From Rhynchopus euleeides (taxonomy: Eukaryota > Euglenozoa > Diplonemea > Diplonemida > Diplonemidae): a DNA stretch of 64,000 nucleotides. The stretch lies in the NCBI GenBank assembly GCA_963210315.1, contig OY723259.1, positions 930,001-994,000 of the forward strand. Reading direction: 5' to 3'. The notes beneath the pieces are model-generated. The model was not told the origin of the DNA. It was given only the letters and a program-made list of their open reading frames with translations, and ran no database searches. Positions 41,248-54,111 of the stretch are shown here, in pieces (the first letter of the stretch is position 1; each line of letters starts with the position of its first letter). The position numbers and the translations under genes are program-made.

Positions 41248-42150
41248 TCAGACGTGGATGTCATTCTCCTTTGCCTCGTACGGCTCGTTCGTGTTGCCGT
41301 GGCCCTCGCCCGCGCCAGCCTTGCGCAGGCACACGGCCCACACCAGCCCCCCCACAAGCAGAGCCGCGAGGGAGATGCACCCAATCACAATGGAGGCAAT
41401 GGCGCCGCCCGACAGGTCGTCGTCCGCAACAGACCGGGGCACCGCAGTGGCCGGCACGGCGCACACCAACAGGTCCTTGCCGGCGACGGTGCGGCGCGAC
41501 ACGGAGTAGCCCACCTCACACTCCAGCGCCACGCAGCGGCCGTCGTATGCCACGACCGTGCTGACCGCGTGGGGATCGCACACCGCCAGCCCGGATGCCG
41601 TCTGCGACGCGCGCACCTTCACCACCACATCGTCTGTGGAAAACACCTTCGTGAAGGCAGACATCGCCACCACAGACTCACGCAGGGCAGCCGTCACGTT
41701 GGCCACCGACGCGGCCAGGTCCGCTGTCGGAGACTCCACCTGCACGATGAGCGTCACAGACCCGCACACGCCCAGCACCGAGGGGTTGGCAGTCCGCGCG
41801 GCAGCGACACGCTGCTTTGCGTCGGCAACGAGCGCGTCCACCCGCGCACGCTCGCACGCCACGTCTGGCAGCTCCACGACAAGGTTGACGGGCGCGGTTG
41901 CGCGTGTGACCGCCCCTGACGGCCCCACCTGGCACAGGTCGCCGCTGTGCGTCGAGCACATGCACACCTTAGACGACGGCGAGCATGCCGCCCCCGCATC
42001 GCCCGCCCAGCGGCAGTCCGCATCCTCCGTGCAGTACTCCACAGACACCGGCGCATCCACGGGGGCCGCGCTCAGCTCGTCCGCCGCACGCGCCAGAGAG
42101 AGGCAGCACGCGGCAGCAACAGCGAGCAGGGGGAGCTGTGCCGAGGGCAT
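41248..42150 (-). CDS. Type I membrane protein, copy 2
   Basis: 300 residues, identical to copy 1. Its upstream sequence continues straight into the start of unit 3, with the single uninterrupted 18-bp TG tract at 42221-42238, so the promoter region is native here. Confidence 0.8.
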   Translation of the reverse strand: MPSAQLPLLAVAAACCLSLARAADELSAAPVDAPVSVEYCTEDADCRWAGDAGAACSPSSKVCMCSTHSGDLCQVGPSGAVTRATAPVNLVVELPDVACERARVDALVADAKQRVAAARTANPSVLGVCGSVTLIVQVESPTADLAASVANVTAALRESVVAMSAFTKVFSTDDVVVKVRASQTASGLAVCDPHAVSTVVAYDGRCVALECEVGYSVSRRTVAGKDLLVCAVPATAVPRSVADDDLSGGAIASIVIGCISLAALLVGGLVWAVCLRKAGAGEGHGNTNEPYEAKENDIHV

Positions 42151-44063
42151 CGTGTGGGGGTGTGTTGTTTGCTGTGCTGGTTGCGGGGCAAACGTAATCT
42201 GCATTGTGCGGTGTGGTGAGATGTGTGTGTGTGTGTGGAGTGTGCGTGTTTGTGTACAATGTGCGTGGAATGGTTCCGCACAGAACAAGCCGATATCAAA
42301 AGGGAATCGCGCCGCTTCTGTATATCACCCACTATCACAACCTTAACAACTCGGGGGGTGGGATGGGATGGGGTGGGGCGCCGTGTCGTCTTGCATGGGT
42401 TCTGATCATCGTTCCTCGCACTTGAAATTGAAAGCCAACTGGAAGCAGCATACAGGTGTGTGCCGGGCCGGTGGGGCTGTGACCCCCCACACCCACATGC
42501 CACACAGCAGGATACAGCCGCAGAGGCTGCCGCGCCCAAGAGCAATTGCGTCCCGTTAACGCGGCAGCCCCGCAACGCCGTGTGGCGTCTGCGGTCTGGT
42601 TAATCCCATCTGGTCCGGCATGGGGGGGAAGGGGGGTTCCCGTGCACGTGCACGCGCATCGCATCTCCTACTGCGGCTTGCCGAGAGCCTTGTGTCCCAG
42701 CAGCGCCGAGTGGAGGCACATGGTGCGCATGAAGATGGGAGGGGATATGCTGTGCTATGCAAAGGGAAAGGGATCGGGAAGGAAGGGTTTCATGGCTATA
42801 AACGTGAGTGGGGAAGAGACCCCGCCGACCTTCCTCCCATCACATCACATCAGGGCTGCCTCCACAAACATGGCGGCAGCAAAGGGGGTGTGGCAGTGCA
42901 CACAACGCCCTGCCCACAGCGTCACTCCTGGAGTGTGGCTAGTACTAAATGTGACTCACAGCAATGATGCCAACAACGCGACTGACGCGTCGCCATTCGT
43001 GTTGCTGGGGAATTGCCATGCACTCCGTCACACCGGCAGCCATATCCAATATACACACTGTGACCCGGGCGTTGTGCGAGAAGAAGAAAAGAAGAAAAGA
43101 AGAAGAGGGTGTAGGGGTAGGGGTAGGGGGGAAGGAATATGATCACATCATCACGAGACATGCGGGCCTTCTTGCAAAGATACCCACATCTCCCGAAAAG
43201 TGTGAAGGGAAGGAGACACCGACGGCGCCCAGCTGTGGCTGTTGTGTGCATTCTATCTGTTCTGCTGAGCCTGAGCCTGGCGCACAGCACCACAGCGCCC
43301 AGGCAAGCAGACAAACAGACGTACCCACAATATGCGAGCAAGGCAAAACAAAGCAAAGCAAAGCAAACGCCACCGGTATCGGTATTGAGCTTTTTGGAAT
43401 TGGGATCGGCATCAGCCAAAAAAATCGTCACATCACAGTTCGTTAAACTGTACACAACGAGCCGGCAGTGGTGCCCAAAGTGCACCACGCCCACGTCGCA
43501 ACCACAAGGGCCAGCGCAGCAGCCCAGAAGTCACTCTGGCATATTGCGCATACCCCTGCCCCCTGCCCCCACCACTCTGCGCACCCGCCTCCCAGAGATG
43601 GGGCGGTGGGGGGGGTGGGCTATCATGCGATCTGGATTTTGAGATCTCACATTTTTTTTTCTTTGGGTTCTGTGGAGTTGCATTTGATGATGTATCTGCA
43701 ACAGGGAAACAACGAAATGGGGGAAGGAAAAAAAGGCGAGCAACAGGGTATCTGTTGCGCACACCACGTGCCCCCTCCCCCTGTCTTTCCGGGTGGGTGA
43801 TGCAGAAGCTGCAGCACCGCGTGGTTTGTGCACCCCCTGACGCCCCCCCTTTCCCATCCCCCCAAAAGAAAGAAAGGGAAGAAAGACAAGGTGCAAAATT
43901 AAAAAGGATGCACACTGGGTTGGGGGAAGAGGGAATCATTTGATATTTTTTGCGCTTCGGGCATGAAAGAAGCGGGGTACATCTGGTATGGGTACAGTAG
44001 CCCATGCAGACATCCAGAAATGTGCTGGATCATGTTGGATCATCGCCACCCCGCTCCCTTTCC

Positions 44064-45992
44064 TCACGCGGTGCTGGCGTCGGCGTCGGCGACGGTGGCG
44101 CACACGTACGACGCAGCAAAACCCTCAGCGTTCACAGACCCGTCGCTGGTGAAGCGCACCACGGCAGGCCCCGACACACGCAGCGCCTCGACCGAACTGC
44201 GGCGCCCCGACTCGTGGAAGGTGCGCACCCACTTGTTGCCCCCGTCCGCCGGGGCCGTGTAGACCGAGACATAGTCGTAGTTGGCCTCGGTGTCGAACAT
44301 GTCCCACGTCAGCACGAGCGACTGCCCTGCGGGGCACCCCTCGAGGCGCCAGCACTGGGCGTCGTTGTCCGCGTACGTCTGGTTCGCCCCGGGGTGCTCC
44401 AGGAAGGCGGCACCGTCGGCGCCCGCCAGCGGGGCTGCCTGCATCGCCCCGCCCTTGCACGCGCGCGGGTACTCCGGCAGGGGCAGCGGGATCGCCGCAC
44501 GCCGGAACAGCTCGTTCACAATCTTCGTCTGCAGGTGCCCGTAGCGCGACGCCGCCGCGCTGGCCCACCGCCACGAGCTCGGCACGGCCTCCCCCTCGGC
44601 CCACTCGCCCGACATGCGCCACGCGTAGTACGGGCGCGGCTGCGCCTCCGGGGTCGGGGTCCACAGGAAGTCGGGGTGGCGGTTGTTGTACCACTCCCCG
44701 CCCACAATCTCACCCGCCTCGTCCAGCTCCAGGTCGTAGTAGTACTGCACTGTCGTCACGGAGTCGCTCTCCTTGCTGTTCTCCTCCGCCTGCGTCGGCT
44801 CCGTCTCCACGAGGTACTCCATCTCCATCCGCACCCCCACAATGTGCGTCGTCCGGCCGCTGCGGTACGCCGCAAACTTGTCCTCCGTGTGGTTCGCCAG
44901 CGGGATCATCGCCTCCTGCGGGGTCGCCGCCCGCCTGGACGTCTTCACGTTGAAGTACACCAGCTTGTACGAGTGCACGGGCTGGTTCCACACCTCGTAG
45001 TCGAACGTGGCGTCAATGATCAGGCTCCTGTGGCTCACACCCAGCTGGTTTGCCACCGCGATGTGCAGCGTCCCCGGGTTCGTGTCGAAGCATTCCTGGT
45101 CCTTCACACGCCCGTTCGCCGCGTCCTTCTCCACGTCTGCCTCCTTCTTGTTGCACCGCCCCCCGATGAACCGGGTCGGGAACTGCACGTTCGCCCACAG
45201 CATCGTCCCGAGCGCCTTCACGTCTGCCGGGTACATGACCACCTCCTCCCCGCGCGCCCCCGCCACGCTGATGGTGCGCACCGGGCGCGGCAGCATGTAC
45301 GCGGCGGGTGCCCACCCGTGGCACAGCCCCATCCACGTCTCCACCGACCCGTTGTTGCGGTCCGCGTACACCTTCCCGCTGTTCCACGCGTGCCGGGTCA
45401 GGTACCCGTTCGTGTCCCCGACAATCAGGTCGTACTTCTCCGACGGCGACAGGTCGCTCGCCTTCTCCGTCGTGTTGTACGTCGCGACGGGGTGCTCCTG
45501 CGAGTACTCGTAGAAGTCGGACCACTTCCGCGGGCGCGTCGCCGCCAGCCCCTTGTCCCCGTAGCGCCACCCCGTCGACCCCCGGTACAGCGGCCAGTAC
45601 GTGTCCGACCACGACTGCGTCGGCAGCGTGTACTCGCGCGGCACCTCCGCGTCCAGCCTCCACAGGTTCGTGATCACCGACGCCCCGCCGTCCACGAGGG
45701 CCGCCGCCTGCTCCTGAGATGCGCTGGCCGCCTGCGCCTGCCGCAAAACGCTGCTCGCACGCAGCAGCTTCTCGCGCTGCTGCGCCTTCAGGGACACGTA
45801 CTCCCCGGACTTCACCTGCTCGGGAGTGAAGGGGGACGTGGCACGGTGCGCCCCACGCCTGCGCACGGGCATCTCACCCATCACCTCCTGCGGGTGGTCC
45901 TGCAGCCGCTGCATGTAGTCGCTGATCTCCTGCTGCACTGTTGCCGCCGCGGGCACAGCCGCCCACATCAGCACTGCTGCGAGTGTGCGCAT
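44064..45992 (-). CDS. Transglutaminase-elicitor/CUB protein, copy 3
   Basis: 642 residues, identical predicted protein, with the same start at a signal-peptide ATG. Confidence 0.85.
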   Translation of the reverse strand: MRTLAAVLMWAAVPAAATVQQEISDYMQRLQDHPQEVMGEMPVRRRGAHRATSPFTPEQVKSGEYVSLKAQQREKLLRASSVLRQAQAASASQEQAAALVDGGASVITNLWRLDAEVPREYTLPTQSWSDTYWPLYRGSTGWRYGDKGLAATRPRKWSDFYEYSQEHPVATYNTTEKASDLSPSEKYDLIVGDTNGYLTRHAWNSGKVYADRNNGSVETWMGLCHGWAPAAYMLPRPVRTISVAGARGEEVVMYPADVKALGTMLWANVQFPTRFIGGRCNKKEADVEKDAANGRVKDQECFDTNPGTLHIAVANQLGVSHRSLIIDATFDYEVWNQPVHSYKLVYFNVKTSRRAATPQEAMIPLANHTEDKFAAYRSGRTTHIVGVRMEMEYLVETEPTQAEENSKESDSVTTVQYYYDLELDEAGEIVGGEWYNNRHPDFLWTPTPEAQPRPYYAWRMSGEWAEGEAVPSSWRWASAAASRYGHLQTKIVNELFRRAAIPLPLPEYPRACKGGAMQAAPLAGADGAAFLEHPGANQTYADNDAQCWRLEGCPAGQSLVLTWDMFDTEANYDYVSVYTAPADGGNKWVRTFHESGRRSSVEALRVSGPAVVRFTSDGSVNAEGFAASYVCATVADADASTA

Positions 45993-47679
45993 CTTGCCGT
46001 CACTCACAATATGGTATTAGTGAATCTGCGTGTGCACAGGGTGGTGGTTGTGGTTATGGTGGTGGTGGTGGTGGCGGCGAGGGCAGGCAGAGTTCAGACA
46101 ACAAGTGCAACGGAGGAGGGGAGGGGAGGGGGGTGTGGCGACTGGCGACTGGTGTTGACTGGTGTGACTGGCACACATCACGAGCGTGCGGTGCGCGGGC
46201 TTGGCGGTGGCGGTGGCGGTGGCGGTGGCAGTGGCGCTCCTGACCTGACCTGACCCACCCCAACCACTTCTGTTCGGCGCACGAAAAAAGATGGTGGATG
46301 CGGTGAAAAACCCCTGCTGTCTGTTCAGAACCAGACTTTATTCTTCTGTCTCTGAACGATGAAAGGCTGTGGCACAGCAAAGGGGAAAACAAGCTTCTGG
46401 GGCAGGAGGCGGCAACCGCTGCTCTCCTGCCCCGCCCTTCTCGGGGGTTTCGTTCAACCACAATCATGCACCGTCGCCCGCATATCCGATCAGCCGCGCC
46501 CAGGAGCTGGGGCGCGGGGAGCATGCACCGCAATGCATGCAGCTGAAGGGGAAACGCGGCTGTGGTGCAGCCAGGCGGAGGCATTCAGAAAAAGGGCACA
46601 GACACACACGCACACGCAACAAAACACAACACAAGACAACACACACCGCAAAGAAAGCAAAGCCGGGCAAACAAAACCCACTGCTGTGGGGGGTTGTCTT
46701 TGCTGCCCAAAGCGCTGATCCGACTCCGCTATCTTTTCTGTGTGTGCGCGTCTGTGCGTGTATGGGTGTCCATACGTGTGCTGCCGACAGTATTGTTTCT
46801 CTACCGTGACCCGAGACAGGCTATAGCGTTGCTGTTGTGGTATAAAAGAACACGGCGGGCCAAGACACACCGGAGGGAGGCACCGGCACCGACAGCGCGG
46901 TGTCCCCCGCGCATGTGGCAACACCGTGGTATGTACTGCAAACCTATAACGTGCCATGTTTGGGCCCTGGCTTCTGTGCCGGCATTCGGTTATCCCTCTC
47001 TCTTTCTGATTTTGTTTCTGGTTCTGGGTACACATATACAGTCACATTTTCGAGCGTGTTTTGACTGTTTCATTTTTGGTGGGTGGGGTGGGGCGAGCAG
47101 CAAAAGACACCGTGTACTGGGTCGGGCGAACCTCGCAGCACCTGAGTCCAACAGATACTCTGCCAGAACCAGGCAGCTGGTGGCTGCTGTCCCGGGCTTC
47201 CTTCCGCCCCACCCTTCTTCACTCTGCACTCCCAAAGAGGGAGAACACAGAGATAGAGACAGAGAGGGTGGGGGGGCGGAGAAGAGACCGCACACAGCCC
47301 CTGCGCTGCTTGGGATGATGCTACTGAAACTGGAAGTAGTAGAAGAAGAAGAAAGAAGAAGAAGAAGAAGACCAACTAGAATTAGAACTAGAAACGGGGC
47401 GGATAAGCAACCGCGACAGCGGCAAAGGGCAGAACCGCACACGACCAAGCCATGCTGTGCATGCGACTGGAGGGGGTGGAAGAGCGTGGCCACACAGGGT
47501 TAGCGCTGGCTGCGGCACACGCATTCACACCACACCGCCATCCAGTGGGATGGGGAGCGAGGGATAGGGGGGAAAGGGGGCACCGCTGCTGGCTGGCAGC
47601 AGCCTGGGGTACCCGAAATGAGAGAGGCGCAGAGATGGGCGAACCACCAGCACGGAAAAGACAGCACCCACACTCACAC

Positions 47680-48582
47680 TCAGACGTGGATGTCATTCTC
47701 CTTTGCCTCGTACGGCTCGTTCGTGTTGCCGTGGCCCTCGCCCGCGCCAGCCTTGCGCAGGCACACGGCCCACACCAGCCCCCCCACAAGCAGAGCCGCG
47801 AGGGAGATGCACCCAATCACAATGGAGGCAATGGCGCCGCCCGACAGGTCGTCGTCCGCAACAGACCGGGGCACCGCAGTGGCCGGCACGGCGCACACCA
47901 ACAGGTCCTTGCCGGCGACGGTGCGGCGCGACACGGAGTAGCCCACCTCACACTCCAGCGCCACGCAGCGGCCGTCGTATGCCACGACCGTGCTGACCGC
48001 GTGGGGATCGCACACCGCCAGCCCGGATGCCGTCTGCGACGCGCGCACCTTCACCACCACATCGTCTGTGGAAAACACCTTCGTGAAGGCAGACATCGCC
48101 ACCACAGACTCACGCAGGGCAGCCGTCACGTTGGCCACCGACGCGGCCAGGTCCGCTGTCGGAGACTCCACCTGCACGATGAGCGTCACAGACCCGCACA
48201 CGCCCAGCACCGAGGGGTTGGCAGTCCGCGCGGCAGCGACACGCTGCTTTGCGTCGGCAACGAGCGCGTCCACCCGCGCACGCTCGCACGCCACGTCTGG
48301 CAGCTCCACGACAAGGTTGACGGGCGCGGTTGCGCGTGTGACCGCCCCTGACGGCCCCACCTGGCACAGGTCGCCGCTGTGCGTCGAGCACATGCACACC
48401 TTAGACGACGGCGAGCATGCCGCCCCCGCATCGCCCGCCCAGCGGCAGTCCGCATCCTCCGTGCAGTACTCCACAGACACCGGCGCATCCACGGGGGCCG
48501 CGCTCAGCTCGTCCGCCGCACGCGCCAGAGAGAGGCAGCACGCGGCAGCAACAGCGAGCAGGGGGAGCTGTGCCGAGGGCAT
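47680..48582 (-). CDS. Type I membrane protein, copy 3
   Basis: 300 residues, identical predicted protein, native upstream sequence. Confidence 0.8.
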   Translation of the reverse strand: MPSAQLPLLAVAAACCLSLARAADELSAAPVDAPVSVEYCTEDADCRWAGDAGAACSPSSKVCMCSTHSGDLCQVGPSGAVTRATAPVNLVVELPDVACERARVDALVADAKQRVAAARTANPSVLGVCGSVTLIVQVESPTADLAASVANVTAALRESVVAMSAFTKVFSTDDVVVKVRASQTASGLAVCDPHAVSTVVAYDGRCVALECEVGYSVSRRTVAGKDLLVCAVPATAVPRSVADDDLSGGAIASIVIGCISLAALLVGGLVWAVCLRKAGAGEGHGNTNEPYEAKENDIHV

Positions 48583-50495
48583 CGTGTGGGGGTGTGTTGT
48601 TTGCTGTGCTGGTTGCGGGGCAAACGTAATCTGCATTGTGCGGTGTGGTGAGATGTGTGTGTGTGTGTGGAGTGTGCGTGTTTGTGTACAATGTGCGTGG
48701 AATGGTTCCGCACAGAACAAGCCGATATCAAAAGGGAATCGCGCCGCTTCTGTATATCACCCACTATCACAACCTTAACAACTCGGGGGGTGGGATGGGA
48801 TGGGGTGGGGCGCCGTGTCGTCTTGCATGGGTTCTGATCATCGTTCCTCGCACTTGAAATTGAAAGCCAACTGGAAGCAGCATACAGGTGTGTGCCGGGC
48901 CGGTGGGGCTGTGACCCCCCACACCCACATGCCACACAGCAGGATACAGCCGCAGAGGCTGCCGCGCCCAAGAGCAATTGCGTCCCGTTAACGCGGCAGC
49001 CCCGCAACGCCGTGTGGCGTCTGCGGTCTGGTTAATCCCATCTGGTCCGGCATGGGGGGGAAGGGGGGTTCCCGTGCACGTGCACGCGCATCGCATCTCC
49101 TACTGCGGCTTGCCGAGAGCCTTGTGTCCCAGCAGCGCCGAGTGGAGGCACATGGTGCGCATGAAGATGGGAGGGGATATGCTGTGCTATGCAAAGGGAA
49201 AGGGATCGGGAAGGAAGGGTTTCATGGCTATAAACGTGAGTGGGGAAGAGACCCCGCCGACCTTCCTCCCATCACATCACATCAGGGCTGCCTCCACAAA
49301 CATGGCGGCAGCAAAGGGGGTGTGGCAGTGCACACAACGCCCTGCCCACAGCGTCACTCCTGGAGTGTGGCTAGTACTAAATGTGACTCACAGCAATGAT
49401 GCCAACAACGCGACTGACGCGTCGCCATTCGTGTTGCTGGGGAATTGCCATGCACTCCGTCACACCGGCAGCCATATCCAATATACACACTGTGACCCGG
49501 GCGTTGTGCGAGAAGAAGAAAAGAAGAAAAGAAGAAGAGGGTGTAGGGGTAGGGGTAGGGGGGAAGGAATATGATCACATCATCACGAGACATGCGGGCC
49601 TTCTTGCAAAGATACCCACATCTCCCGAAAAGTGTGAAGGGAAGGAGACACCGACGGCGCCCAGCTGTGGCTGTTGTGTGCATTCTATCTGTTCTGCTGA
49701 GCCTGAGCCTGGCGCACAGCACCACAGCGCCCAGGCAAGCAGACAAACAGACGTACCCACAATATGCGAGCAAGGCAAAACAAAGCAAAGCAAAGCAAAC
49801 GCCACCGGTATCGGTATTGAGCTTTTTGGAATTGGGATCGGCATCAGCCAAAAAAATCGTCACATCACAGTTCGTTAAACTGTACACAACGAGCCGGCAG
49901 TGGTGCCCAAAGTGCACCACGCCCACGTCGCAACCACAAGGGCCAGCGCAGCAGCCCAGAAGTCACTCTGGCATATTGCGCATACCCCTGCCCCCTGCCC
50001 CCACCACTCTGCGCACCCGCCTCCCAGAGATGGGGCGGTGGGGGGGGTGGGCTATCATGCGATCTGGATTTTGAGATCTCACATTTTTTTTTCTTTGGGT
50101 TCTGTGGAGTTGCATTTGATGATGTATCTGCAACAGGGAAACAACGAAATGGGGGAAGGAAAAAAAGGCGAGCAACAGGGTATCTGTTGCGCACACCACG
50201 TGCCCCCTCCCCCTGTCTTTCCGGGTGGGTGATGCAGAAGCTGCAGCACCGCGTGGTTTGTGCACCCCCTGACGCCCCCCCTTTCCCATCCCCCCAAAAG
50301 AAAGAAAGGGAAGAAAGACAAGGTGCAAAATTAAAAAGGATGCACACTGGGTTGGGGGAAGAGGGAATCATTTGATATTTTTTGCGCTTCGGGCATGAAA
50401 GAAGCGGGGTACATCTGGTATGGGTACAGTAGCCCATGCAGACATCCAGAAATGTGCTGGATCATGTTGGATCATCGCCACCCCGCTCCCTTTCC

Positions 50496-52424
50496 TCACG
50501 CGGTGCTGGCGTCGGCGTCGGCGACGGTGGCGCACACGTACGACGCAGCAAAACCCTCAGCGTTCACAGACCCGTCGCTGGTGAAGCGCACCACGGCAGG
50601 CCCCGACACACGCAGCGCCTCGACCGAACTGCGGCGCCCCGACTCGTGGAAGGTGCGCACCCACTTGTTGCCCCCGTCCGCCGGGGCCGTGTAGACCGAG
50701 ACATAGTCGTAGTTGGCCTCGGTGTCGAACATGTCCCACGTCAGCACGAGCGACTGCCCTGCGGGGCACCCCTCGAGGCGCCAGCACTGGGCGTCGTTGT
50801 CCGCGTACGTCTGGTTCGCCCCGGGGTGCTCCAGGAAGGCGGCACCGTCGGCGCCCGCCAGCGGGGCTGCCTGCATCGCCCCGCCCTTGCACGCGCGCGG
50901 GTACTCCGGCAGGGGCAGCGGGATCGCCGCACGCCGGAACAGCTCGTTCACAATCTTCGTCTGCAGGTGCCCGTAGCGCGACGCCGCCGCGCTGGCCCAC
51001 CGCCACGAGCTCGGCACGGCCTCCCCCTCGGCCCACTCGCCCGACATGCGCCACGCGTAGTACGGGCGCGGCTGCGCCTCCGGGGTCGGGGTCCACAGGA
51101 AGTCGGGGTGGCGGTTGTTGTACCACTCCCCGCCCACAATCTCACCCGCCTCGTCCAGCTCCAGGTCGTAGTAGTACTGCACTGTCGTCACGGAGTCGCT
51201 CTCCTTGCTGTTCTCCTCCGCCTGCGTCGGCTCCGTCTCCACGAGGTACTCCATCTCCATCCGCACCCCCACAATGTGCGTCGTCCGGCCGCTGCGGTAC
51301 GCCGCAAACTTGTCCTCCGTGTGGTTCGCCAGCGGGATCATCGCCTCCTGCGGGGTCGCCGCCCGCCTGGACGTCTTCACGTTGAAGTACACCAGCTTGT
51401 ACGAGTGCACGGGCTGGTTCCACACCTCGTAGTCGAACGTGGCGTCAATGATCAGGCTCCTGTGGCTCACACCCAGCTGGTTTGCCACCGCGATGTGCAG
51501 CGTCCCCGGGTTCGTGTCGAAGCATTCCTGGTCCTTCACACGCCCGTTCGCCGCGTCCTTCTCCACGTCTGCCTCCTTCTTGTTGCACCGCCCCCCGATG
51601 AACCGGGTCGGGAACTGCACGTTCGCCCACAGCATCGTCCCGAGCGCCTTCACGTCTGCCGGGTACATGACCACCTCCTCCCCGCGCGCCCCCGCCACGC
51701 TGATGGTGCGCACCGGGCGCGGCAGCATGTACGCGGCGGGTGCCCACCCGTGGCACAGCCCCATCCACGTCTCCACCGACCCGTTGTTGCGGTCCGCGTA
51801 CACCTTCCCGCTGTTCCACGCGTGCCGGGTCAGGTACCCGTTCGTGTCCCCGACAATCAGGTCGTACTTCTCCGACGGCGACAGGTCGCTCGCCTTCTCC
51901 GTCGTGTTGTACGTCGCGACGGGGTGCTCCTGCGAGTACTCGTAGAAGTCGGACCACTTCCGCGGGCGCGTCGCCGCCAGCCCCTTGTCCCCGTAGCGCC
52001 ACCCCGTCGACCCCCGGTACAGCGGCCAGTACGTGTCCGACCACGACTGCGTCGGCAGCGTGTACTCGCGCGGCACCTCCGCGTCCAGCCTCCACAGGTT
52101 CGTGATCACCGACGCCCCGCCGTCCACGAGGGCCGCCGCCTGCTCCTGAGATGCGCTGGCCGCCTGCGCCTGCCGCAAAACGCTGCTCGCACGCAGCAGC
52201 TTCTCGCGCTGCTGCGCCTTCAGGGACACGTACTCCCCGGACTTCACCTGCTCGGGAGTGAAGGGGGACGTGGCACGGTGCGCCCCACGCCTGCGCACGG
52301 GCATCTCACCCATCACCTCCTGCGGGTGGTCCTGCAGCCGCTGCATGTAGTCGCTGATCTCCTGCTGCACTGTTGCCGCCGCGGGCACAGCCGCCCACAT
52401 CAGCACTGCTGCGAGTGTGCGCAT
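50496..52424 (-). CDS. Transglutaminase-elicitor/CUB protein, copy 4
   Basis: 642 residues, identical predicted protein to the other copies. Confidence 0.85.
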   Translation of the reverse strand: MRTLAAVLMWAAVPAAATVQQEISDYMQRLQDHPQEVMGEMPVRRRGAHRATSPFTPEQVKSGEYVSLKAQQREKLLRASSVLRQAQAASASQEQAAALVDGGASVITNLWRLDAEVPREYTLPTQSWSDTYWPLYRGSTGWRYGDKGLAATRPRKWSDFYEYSQEHPVATYNTTEKASDLSPSEKYDLIVGDTNGYLTRHAWNSGKVYADRNNGSVETWMGLCHGWAPAAYMLPRPVRTISVAGARGEEVVMYPADVKALGTMLWANVQFPTRFIGGRCNKKEADVEKDAANGRVKDQECFDTNPGTLHIAVANQLGVSHRSLIIDATFDYEVWNQPVHSYKLVYFNVKTSRRAATPQEAMIPLANHTEDKFAAYRSGRTTHIVGVRMEMEYLVETEPTQAEENSKESDSVTTVQYYYDLELDEAGEIVGGEWYNNRHPDFLWTPTPEAQPRPYYAWRMSGEWAEGEAVPSSWRWASAAASRYGHLQTKIVNELFRRAAIPLPLPEYPRACKGGAMQAAPLAGADGAAFLEHPGANQTYADNDAQCWRLEGCPAGQSLVLTWDMFDTEANYDYVSVYTAPADGGNKWVRTFHESGRRSSVEALRVSGPAVVRFTSDGSVNAEGFAASYVCATVADADASTA

Positions 52425-54111
52425 CTTGCCGTCACTCACAATATGGTATTAGTGAATCTGCGTGTGCACAGGGTGGTGGTTGTGGTTATGGTGGTGGTGG
52501 TGGTGGCGGCGAGGGCAGGCAGAGTTCAGACAACAAGTGCAACGGAGGAGGGGAGGGGAGGGGGGTGTGGCGACTGGCGACTGGTGTTGACTGGTGTGAC
52601 TGGCACACATCACGAGCGTGCGGTGCGCGGGCTTGGCGGTGGCGGTGGCGGTGGCGGTGGCAGTGGCGCTCCTGACCTGACCTGACCCACCCCAACCACT
52701 TCTGTTCGGCGCACGAAAAAAGATGGTGGATGCGGTGAAAAACCCCTGCTGTCTGTTCAGAACCAGACTTTATTCTTCTGTCTCTGAACGATGAAAGGCT
52801 GTGGCACAGCAAAGGGGAAAACAAGCTTCTGGGGCAGGAGGCGGCAACCGCTGCTCTCCTGCCCCGCCCTTCTCGGGGGTTTCGTTCAACCACAATCATG
52901 CACCGTCGCCCGCATATCCGATCAGCCGCGCCCAGGAGCTGGGGCGCGGGGAGCATGCACCGCAATGCATGCAGCTGAAGGGGAAACGCGGCTGTGGTGC
53001 AGCCAGGCGGAGGCATTCAGAAAAAGGGCACAGACACACACGCACACGCAACAAAACACAACACAAGACAACACACACCGCAAAGAAAGCAAAGCCGGGC
53101 AAACAAAACCCACTGCTGTGGGGGGTTGTCTTTGCTGCCCAAAGCGCTGATCCGACTCCGCTATCTTTTCTGTGTGTGCGCGTCTGTGCGTGTATGGGTG
53201 TCCATACGTGTGCTGCCGACAGTATTGTTTCTCTACCGTGACCCGAGACAGGCTATAGCGTTGCTGTTGTGGTATAAAAGAACACGGCGGGCCAAGACAC
53301 ACCGGAGGGAGGCACCGGCACCGACAGCGCGGTGTCCCCCGCGCATGTGGCAACACCGTGGTATGTACTGCAAACCTATAACGTGCCATGTTTGGGCCCT
53401 GGCTTCTGTGCCGGCATTCGGTTATCCCTCTCTCTTTCTGATTTTGTTTCTGGTTCTGGGTACACATATACAGTCACATTTTCGAGCGTGTTTTGACTGT
53501 TTCATTTTTGGTGGGTGGGGTGGGGCGAGCAGCAAAAGACACCGTGTACTGGGTCGGGCGAACCTCGCAGCACCTGAGTCCAACAGATACTCTGCCAGAA
53601 CCAGGCAGCTGGTGGCTGCTGTCCCGGGCTTCCTTCCGCCCCACCCTTCTTCACTCTGCACTCCCAAAGAGGGAGAACACAGAGATAGAGACAGAGAGGG
53701 TGGGGGGGCGGAGAAGAGACCGCACACAGCCCCTGCGCTGCTTGGGATGATGCTACTGAAACTGGAAGTAGTAGAAGAAGAAGAAAGAAGAAGAAGAAGA
53801 AGACCAACTAGAATTAGAACTAGAAACGGGGCGGATAAGCAACCGCGACAGCGGCAAAGGGCAGAACCGCACACGACCAAGCCATGCTGTGCATGCGACT
53901 GGAGGGGGTGGAAGAGCGTGGCCACACAGGGTTAGCGCTGGCTGCGGCACACGCATTCACACCACACCGCCATCCAGTGGGATGGGGAGCGAGGGATAGG
54001 GGGGAAAGGGGGCACCGCTGCTGGCTGGCAGCAGCCTGGGGTACCCGAAATGAGAGAGGCGCAGAGATGGGCGAACCACCAGCACGGAAAAGACAGCACC
54101 CACACTCACAC

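Larger units (their letters stand above)
35807..42238. repeat. Array unit copy 2 (6432 bp)
   Basis: Same gene content and, at the level I could compare, the same sequence as copies 3 and 4. It follows the retrotransposon. Confidence 0.95.
42239..48670. repeat. Array unit copy 3 (6432 bp)
   Basis: Complete unit directly joined to copies 2 and 4. Confidence 0.95.
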